27,500 nt of DNA from Ampelomyces quisqualis (Eukaryota; Ascomycota; Dothideomycetes; Pleosporales; Phaeosphaeriaceae), in assembly GCA_018398575.1 (NCBI GenBank), contig JAGTXZ010000022.1:85001-112500 (forward strand), given 5' to 3'. The notes below the pieces were generated by a model that saw nothing but the letters and a program-made list of their open reading frames with translations, searched no databases and was not told where the DNA came from. Shown piece by piece: positions 20,259 to 27,500 of the stretch; the stretch's first letter is position 1; each line of letters opens with the position of its first letter. The position numbers and the translations under genes were made by a program.

Positions 20259-21506
20259 ATTCTGACTTCTATGGCCACCGTCCTGCTGTCTAGATGAACT
20301 AACACCTTTTGTGGTGTCTGATGAGCGTATATTCTGGCACCTTAACCCTGCGTTTGGTTTATCCCGCATCGCCAGTTCTGCTTACTAAAAATGGCCTACT
20401 AGTAACGGTATATTTAAGTGTCTACGTTCAATTAAGTAACAAGGACTTCTTACATATTTAAAGTTTGAGAATAGGTGAAGGTTGTTTTAACCCCTAGGCC
20501 TCTAATTATTTGCTTTACTTTATAAAACTGAATACGTTACTGCTATCCTGAGGGAAACTTTGGCAGGAACTAGCTACTAGATAGTTTGATTAGTCTTTTG
20601 CCCCTATGCTTAAATTTGACGATTGATTTGCACGTCAGAACTGCTGCGAGCCTCTACTAGAGTTTCCTCTGGCTTTACCCTATTTAAGCATAGTTTACTA
20701 TCTTTTGGGTCCTAACAGCTATGCTCTTACTTAAATCTATTTGAAGACATTAGGATCAGTTGATGGTGCACCCAAAGGGTTCCTACCTCTGTTTACTTTT
20801 ATTACGCGTTTGGGCTTGACACCTAAACACTCGCATAGATGTTAGACTCCTTGGTCTGTGTTTTAAGATGGGCCGCTTACAGCTATTACGCTAGCATCTT
20901 AGCAGATGCGCAGACCTTAGTCTAGACTGGTTGCATGACGTCTCCCCTATAAGGCCTCCCTAAAGAGAGGTACGTGATAGAGACTTTTATCTAATCGCCT
21001 AGACTGATGCTGGCCTGCCTGCAGAAGAGTGCACTAGACAAAAGTCTAGATAAACTACTACAGGCAAGTCTGGCTGCAAGCGCTTTTCTTTTAACAATTT
21101 TACGTGCTATTTGACTCTCTTTCCAAAGTGCTTTTCATCTTTTGATTACTCTACTTGTGCGCTATTGGTCTCTGGCTAGTATTTAGCTTTAGAAGAAATT
21201 TACCTCCTATTTAGAGCTGCATTCCTAAACAACTTGACTCGTTGAAGGGGCTTTACACGGCAAAGGCTAGCGACCACGTACGGGATTCTTACCCTCTGTG
21301 ACGTCCTGTTCTAAGGAACTTGGACTGCTGCTGACACTAAAGCGCCCTCTGCAAATTACAACTTGGGCCCTAAGAGAGCTAGATTTCAAATTTGAGCTGT
21401 TGCCGCTTCACTCGCCGTTACTAAGGCAATCCCTGTTGGTTTCTTTTCCTCTGCTTATTGATATGCTTAAGTTTAGCGGGTATCTCTACCTGATCTGAGG
21501 TTAAAC
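18165..21506 (-). rRNA. 28S (LSU) rRNA, copy 2, with a scrambled patch in the core
   Basis: 3,342 nt, intron-free length, collinear with copy 1. The last 500 nt keep more canonical C than copy 1; the sarcin-ricin loop (AGUACGAGAGG) is intact, but the peptidyl-transferase change at 18670 is shared with copy 1. The 5' end continues as CUCAGAUCAGGUAG with the conserved CUUAAGCAUAUCAAUAAGC. At 19203-19265 the sequence departs from both copy 1 and the universal consensus by changes that are not C-to-T: CTCTCTTAAGGTAGC on the minus strand has become CTCTCTTACAGGTAC and about 7 nt of the following GCCTCGTC segment are lost. Elsewhere differences from copy 1 are almost all C/T. Probably a pseudogene. 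Confidence 0.95.
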
Positions 21507-21656
21507 GTAAAGGGACTTACTGGAAGCTGGTGTTTAAGACTGGAAGTGCAAGATGTGCTGCGCTTTTATGCCAAAACACTGGCTGCCAATTGCTTTGAGG
21601 TGAGTCTAAGCAAAAGCATAGATAAACACCTAACACTAAGTAGAGCTTGAGGGTAC
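21507..21656 (-). other. ITS2, copy 2
   Basis: About 150 bp, same length as copy 1; differences are C/T and some G/A (for example GACTGGAAG against GACTAGAAG). Confidence 0.9.
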
Positions 21657-21813
21657 AAATGACGCTTGAACAGGCATGCCCTATGGAATACTAAGGGGCG
21701 CAATGTGCGTTTAAAGATTTGATGATTTACTGAATTCTGCAATTTACACTACTTATCGCATTTTGCTGCGTTCTTTATTGATGCTAGAACCAAGAGATCT
21801 GTTGTTGAAAGTT
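21657..21813 (-). rRNA. 5.8S rRNA, copy 2, transition-damaged
   Basis: 157 nt. It keeps ACTGAATTC, which is mutated in copy 1, but has its own changes: GCTCG to GCTTG, GTTCAAAG to GTTTAAAG, ATTTCGCTG to ATTTTGCTG and GCCAG to GCTAG. Several changes (GATTTGATGATTTACT, TTTATTGATG) are shared with copy 1, so they predate the separation or were spread by homogenisation. Confidence 0.95.
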
Positions 21814-22003
21814 GTAATTATTAAGTTTCTCAGACACTGATTGAATATTCAAGGGTTTTAATTTTGTCTAGCCAGCGGGTTATACCTGCTGAGGAAACGT
21901 AGGTACGCAAAAGACAAGGGTTGACTTAGAGGATTATGCTGCTCGTTAGTAGCAATACTATACAGCCTAATAGACCCTCTTAGCAGTAGCAAGCTACTAA
22001 ATG
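21814..22003 (-). other. ITS1, copy 2 (complete)
   Basis: 190 bp, same length as 10681-10870. The CAGCGGGT-TAT-ACCCGCTG hairpin is changed to ACCTGCTG at 21884-21891, so one stem pair is lost. Confidence 0.92.
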
Positions 22004-22024
22004 TAATGATCCTTCTGTAGGTTT

Positions 22025-22056
<32 letters not shown>

Positions 22057-22150
22057 TTCTAAATGACTGAGTTTGACGAACTTTCTGGCTTAGGATGGTT
22101 GTTGCCAACCTTTCCAAGCTAGTCTGAAGGCCTTACTGAGCTATTTAATT

Positions 22151-22191
<41 letters not shown>

Positions 22192-23777
22192 ATTAACGCA
22201 TGCTGATGACACGCGCTTACTAGGCATTCCTTGTTGAAGAGCAATAATTGTAATGCTCTATCCCTAGCACGACAGAGTTTAACAAGATTGCCTAGACCTT
22301 TTAGCCAAGGTAAAGAACTTGTTGGCTCTGTTAGTGTAGCGCGCGTGCGGCCTAGAACATCTAAGGGCATTACAGACCTGTTATTGCCTCAAACTTCTAT
22401 TGGCTTGAGCCAATAGTCCCTCTAAGAAGCTGGCGACTAGCTAAAGCTAGCCTGGCTATTTAGCAGGTTAAGGTCTTGTTTGTTATCGCAATTAAGCAGA
22501 CAAATCACTCTACTAACTAAGAACGGCTATGCACTACTACCTGAAAAATTAAGAAAGAGCTCTTAATCTGTTAATCCTTATTTTATCTGGACCTGGTGAG
22601 TTTTCCTGTGTTGAGTCAAATTAAGCCGCAGGCTCTACGCCTGGTGGTGCCCTTTTGTCAATTTCTTTAAGTTTCAGCCTTGCGACTATACTCCCCCTAG
22701 AACCTAAAAACTTTGATTTCTTGTGGTGCTGAGCGAGTCAGAAAAAGAATATCGCCTGATCCCTAGTCGGCATAGTTTACGGTTAAGACTACGACGGTAT
22801 CTGATCGTTTTGATCCCTAACTTTCGTTTACTGATTATGGAAACATCCTTGGCAAATGCTTTCGCAGTAGTTAGTCTTCAATAAATCCAAGAATTTCACC
22901 TCTGACAATTGAATACTGATGCCCCCGACTGTCCCTATTAATCATTACGGCGGTCCTAGAAACCAACAAAATAGGACCGCACGTCCTATTCTATTATTCC
23001 ATGCTAACGTATTCGAGCAAAGGCCTGCTTTGAACACTCTAATTTTCTTAAAGTAAAAGTCCTGGTCCCCAACACGCCCAGTAAAGGGCATGAGGTTCTC
23101 CAGAAGGAGTACCGGACAAGTACACGCGGTGAGGCGGACCTGCCAGCTAGACCTAAGTTTTAACTACGAGCTTTTTAACTGCAACAACTTTAATATACGC
23201 TATTGGAGCTGGAATTACTGCGGCTGCTGGCACTAGACTTGCCCTCAATTGTTCCTCGTTAAGAGGTTTAAATTGTACTCATTCCAATTACAAGACCAAA
23301 GAGCTCTGTATCAGTATTTGTGGTCTCTATCTCTGGTGTTGGGATTGGGTAATTGTTGCGCTGCGTCTTCCTGGATGTGGTAGCTGTTTCTCAGGCTCCC
23401 TCTCTGGAATCGACCTAATTCCGTTACCTGTTGAAACTATGGTAAGCCAATACCTTACCATCGAAAGTTGATATGGCAGAAATTTGAATGAACCGTCGCT
23501 GGCGCAAGGCTATGCGATCTGTAAAGTTATCATGAATCACTAAGAAGCCTCGAAGGCGTTGGTTTTTTATCTAATAAATACACCTCCCGAAGTTGAGGTT
23601 TTTAGCATGTATTAGCTCTAGAATTACTACGGTTGTCCAAGTAGTAAGGTACTATCAAATAAACGATAACTGATTTAATGAGCCATTCGCAGTTTCACGG
23701 TATAATTGCTTATACTTAGACATGCATGGCTTAATCTTTGAGACAAGCATATGACTACTGGCAGAATCAACTAGGTA
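22004..23777 (-). rRNA. 18S (SSU) rRNA, copy 3, patchwork of damaged and canonical segments
   Basis: 1,774 nt, 23 nt short of copy 2. Roughly 22004-22860 (the 3' half) carries copy-2-like C-to-T changes, some shared and some private, such as CTTCTGTAGG at the 3' end. About 22890-23150 is canonical again (for example CATTACGGCGG). The 5' half then has small deletions and non-transition changes, notably 23320-23420, where the copy-2 text is partly replaced. The decoding segment GCGACGGGCGG is intact. The mosaic could be gene conversion or an assembly that joins reads of different rDNA copies. Confidence 0.94.
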
Positions 23778-24590
23778 ACTATCTTAAGTCAAAGAGCTTG
23801 AACCTAAGACAGACCCCCTGAGAGGAGCCGTTTTACTAGGCAGGAGAACACTAAAGCGCTCCAAGCTGCTACACAATCAAAGCTAATAGCAATGACAGCA
23901 TAGACGACTGATTCAATTGCTCCTACTGAGTTTCCCAAAAGCTGGTCCGCAACGAGACATTGCTGACGTTCTTATCAGAATCTATTTCCGCTACATACAG
24001 CCCAGGAGGAAAACCTGCGCGACACGCTAAAAGCGGATACACGACGTGATTGTCCCTAAGATCTGCTGAGTAGATGGCAGAGCCAGCAATCCACAGACCC
24101 GCGTAGTGCCCGTCAGAATTTAACGGGGCTTCTATCCACAATAGGCTGGGACAACCGCAATAACAATTTTGGCTGCCAACACCTACGAGAGAGGCCTAGG
24201 CCTTGTGACGCAGCTTAGTTGCCTTTGCCAGCGGCTCACAAGAAAACAAGGCAAGTACGAGACTTGAAGCAAACGCGTGAGGACCAGCCGAAGCTGCCTA
24301 AACCTCTGAGCAAGAGCGCCTGTTTTGCGTGTTGATCCGCTGAAAATAGCGTATAGGTAGCCTATACTGTTTTTCTTTAGATAGGCTGCAGAAAAGTAAT
24401 TAGGATTTTTTCTGCTCCCCTTATGTAACGTGCGAACACCTTTGGGTTTGATTTTGTGAGCGCGGGGTTGACGTGTCGGAAAAGGTCTTGGAGGTTGAGC
24501 AAATTTGGTGTGGAGGTTGCGCAACCCGCGCACCGTCACCAAAAGCATAAACCCGTGATCGCCGAGTTACACTTGCCTTGGTTTTTACTT
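23778..24590 (-). other. 5' external transcribed spacer, copy 3
   Basis: About 813 bp. It has more canonical C than copy 2 but several small deletions at 23990-24150. Hairpins: GTATAGG-TAG-CCTATAC (24351-24367), perfect GCAGAAAA/TTTTCTGC (24388-24415) and the palindrome GGTTGCGCAACC (24516-24527). A 121-codon minus-strand frame (24183-24548) is considered chance. Confidence 0.8.
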
Positions 24591-24640
24591 GTATAACAAT
24601 ATATTTTAACCAAAATTATATAATCTAGATAAGTAGAGCA
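24520..24640 (-). promoter_or_regulatory. probable RNA polymerase I start region, copy 3 (placed by position only)
   Basis: Junction of ETS and AT-rich spacer, same text as copy 1 (TATATTGTTATACAAG on the minus strand). No consensus motif is available to fix the start. Confidence 0.3.
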
Positions 24641-26179
24641 ACTACTTTCTATTTCTTACTAGTATAAGTTATATTCTAACTATAAAATAATATTATACAT
24701 ACAAATAAAGCTACAAATAAACTATTTTAGTACTAGAAGAAATATTCTATAATAGAATAATATTATCTATACTAATAAAGCTACAAATCTTATTCTATAC
24801 TAGTATAATCTAAATTATAAAGGTACTTATATACCCTAAACTCTAAAGAAAAGTCTTAATTATAATCTATACTAGTCTAGCTACTTTTCTTTGTATTAAA
24901 ATTATATATATTTATAATATATTATTATTAGATCTATACTAGTAGAGCTGTTTATATCTTTTTAAAACTAGTATAGTTTTTCTTCTATGTATAATAGTAT
25001 TACTAGCTTATTTACTATAACAAAAAAATTCTACTATATAGAACAAGAGATTAGTAGAAACTAAATATAAATTTTCTTTTATAAAGAAATATATAGCTTG
25101 TAAAACAAAACTTCTATTTAATATAACTAATAGAAGATTCTTCTCTTACCTAAGATATAGAAATAAACTTCTTATAAATTTTAAAAGTTAGAGCTAAGTA
25201 TTAGAGCTACAACTAATATTACTACTTTACGTTCTTATATCTTTTCTAAGCCTACTAATATTCTATATAACTATACTAGATAAGAAAACAGAGTTTTAAA
25301 TAACCTACTAGCTTTTTATTTAAAATAGAAAAAATCTAGTAGCTCTAAATATAGATAATAATAATCTAGACAAGTAACGCTACTACTATCTATTTCTTAC
25401 TAGTATAAGTTATATTCTAACTATAAAATAATATAATATATATGTTTAAACTACTAATACTAGTATAATATATTTGTGTAAAACTACTAACGTCTCTTAT
25501 TACTAATATAGTATAAATTTTAATACAAACTAAGATAATCTAGATAAGTAGAATTATTAATATCTTTTTTTATAATGTATAGTCTAAATAAGTAGAGCTA
25601 CTAATATTTAGTTTTTACTCTATTACATTTACTTTAAATACTAAAGAATAGTTCTATACTAGTATAATAAAGATTTTACTTTAAAATAATAGTATCTAAA
25701 CTAGTATATTAATCTTATATAATCTACTAGTATAATATAGATTCTACTCTAAACTATTATTATATTATCTATAAAGCTTGTTATATCTTTTCTAAACTAG
25801 AATTTTATAGATTTTAACTATATAATAATTATATATAGACTAGTTAAGCTACTTATCTCTATTTTAAACTAGAGAAATATATTTTTCTAATATAATATAA
25901 TCTTAGCTAATAAAGCTAGGACTATTTTAAACTAGAAAAATATTGTTTTTAACTATAATATAATATAATCTTACCTAATAAAGCTAACACGTTATTTATA
26001 GTATATTATATAAATTCTAGTATAGAAAAATAATATAGACTAAAAATCTAGTAATATCTAGTTTTTACAATTATTATATAATATCTAGTAAAAGAAAATT
26101 ATAATCTAAACTAAGAAGCTAGTAATATCTTTCTCTAACTAGTGTTATATAAAGTTTACTAGAAACTAATAGAATCTAT

Positions 26180-26236
26180 ACTAAAAAAGCTACTTATATA
26201 AGTTTTATACTAAAAAGCTACTTATATAAGTTTTAT
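26180..26236. repeat. 28-bp tandem pair (IGS 3)
   Basis: Two copies of the ACTAAAAAGCTACTTATATA-type unit; the first has one extra A. Confidence 0.8.
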
Positions 26237-27324
26237 ACTAGTACTATCTTTATTCTACCTATAGTATATTAGATCTAGCCTAGTTTAAGTTAAGTATCTA
26301 TATAAGCTAGAAATACTAAAAATCTCTAGATCTATACCTTTCTTTTCTTAAGTTATACTAGAAGAAAGTAACAACTAATAATAGTTTTTTTCTTAGTAGA
26401 AGTAAGCTTTCTAATACTTGTAAAGAATTGTATAATTTTAAGGTTTAGTAATATTAGATATATATACTAACTTTGCTGTAAAGAATTATTAGTCTTTTAT
26501 TTTCTTTTCTTTTTCTTATTTTTATTATAAGTTTAAAAAGTAGTAAGAGTATACTCTAATATAGTAATACTTCTATATATATAACTTTAAAAAGCCTACT
26601 AATATTTGTATTTAATAAGTACTAGAGAATAAGAATATAGTAAAGTAATTATAAATATTCTTTATTAACTAATATAATAGGTACTATGTTTAAGATAAAC
26701 TAGAATTTATTATTCTATTTACTAAGACTAATATAAGTTTATTTTTACTAATAGAAAGGTAATATATTTTATATTATAGCAGTTAGACGTATAAGAGATA
26801 TTATAACTCTAAAAATATTTCTACTATTTAATAATTTAATTTTTTGTCTTAATTTATAGAAAGATTCTAAAATAATAAGAATAGTTTTATAATTTTAGGA
26901 AAAGACTAACACTTTATATTAAATAAACAAAAATTATCTATTTTATACTTTATACTTATATAAGTCTCTATATATAAGAGTAGATAAGTTATTATAAATA
27001 TTAGATTAAGATATAGTAAGATATAAGATTACTACTATCTAGAAAAAATAAAGTTTATAATTTTTTTCTAATATTTACTTAACTTAATTACATATTAAGA
27101 GTACTATTATAATTAACTAAAGCTACTTAAACCTACTACCTACTCTAAACGTACTAGTAACTTTATATATTATACTACCTATATATATTAAATTCTAGAT
27201 ATAAGCTAAAATAAGAATAATTAAAAAGAGGAAAACTATTCTAACTAAGTATAAAAAGCTTTCTTTAACTAACTAGGTATTTTAAATTTATAAGAGCCTA
27301 AAATATAGTAGTAACTTTTATTCT

Positions 27325-27431
27325 ATTAGCTACCTTAACCTACTACTACTTAGCTACTCTAAACTTACTAGCTACCTTAAACTTACTAGCCACCTTAGAC
27401 TTACTAGTAACTTCTAACCTACTAGCTACTT
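27325..27431. repeat. degenerate 18-bp units (IGS 3)
   Basis: Matches 16235-16342, with small losses (CTACTACTACTTAGC in place of CTACTAGCTACCTTAGC) and one CTAGCCACC that keeps a C where the other copies have T. Confidence 0.75.
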
Positions 27432-27500
27432 TAAGGATATATATAACTAAAAAATAGATATTATAAATAAAATAGCTATTAACCTATATTTTATTCTAGA

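Larger units (their letters stand above)
24590..27500. other. AT-rich core of intergenic spacer 3 (cut by window end)
   Basis: Collinear with the first 2.9 kb of IGS 1 and IGS 2 and nearly identical, differing mainly in A/T run lengths. It contains the 75-bp direct pair (about 24,630 and 25,380), the 28-bp pair (26180-26236) and the start of the 18-bp-motif region (27325-27431). No gene is seen. The end of the window falls inside the 299/324-bp duplication. Confidence 0.85.

Overview
The window is a piece of a tandem nuclear ribosomal DNA array from a filamentous ascomycete, with every rRNA gene on the minus strand. Reading right to left, each unit runs 5' ETS - 18S - ITS1 - 5.8S - ITS2 - 28S - short 3' spacer - repeat-bearing, very AT-rich intergenic spacer (IGS). 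The 5.8S gene and ITS text (the 5.8S 3' end followed by GUACCCUCAAGCUCUGCUUG, and an ITS1 with UUGUCUUUUGCGUACCUACG) look like Dothideomycetes, order Pleosporales. I cannot name genus or species. I see no protein-coding gene, tRNA, 5S rRNA, CRISPR array or intact mobile element; the open reading frames that exist are chance frames inside rRNA genes and ETS.

Layout: ITS1 tail (1-115), 18S copy 1 (116-1819), 5' ETS 1 (to about 2590), IGS 1 (to 7027), 28S copy 1 (7028-10373), ITS2, 5.8S copy 1 (10524-10680), ITS1, 18S copy 2 (10871-12667), 5' ETS 2 (to about 13500), IGS 2 (to 18164), 28S copy 2 (18165-21506), ITS2, 5.8S copy 2 (21657-21813), ITS1, 18S copy 3 (22004-23777), 5' ETS 3 (to about 24590), and the first 2.9 kb of IGS 3. 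The repeat period is 10,755 bp for the first unit and 11,133 bp for the second. The difference comes mainly from fewer spacer subrepeats in IGS 1 and from many small deletions in 18S copy 1 and its ETS.

The most unusual aspect is damage. The genes carry many C-to-T transitions, almost all at CpA and CpG and strongly biased to the plus strand (G-to-A in the rRNA), as expected of repeat-induced point mutation (RIP) or a related premeiotic cytosine-deaminating process. They hit residues conserved in nearly all ribosomes: the sarcin-ricin loop, the peptidyl-transferase ring and the small-subunit decoding helix. The roughly 3.8 kb spacer core is almost stripped of CpA, TpG and CpG, yet is nearly identical between copies. 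18S copy 1 shows the opposite pattern: few transitions but about 93 nt of scattered short deletions, which may be real decay or consensus error from merging divergent copies. The simplest reading is a RIP-damaged stretch of rDNA, probably pseudogenic, with intact units elsewhere in the genome. All positions of ends are by comparison with remembered fungal rRNA sequences and between copies, so they are good to a few bases; E. coli residue numbers are from memory.
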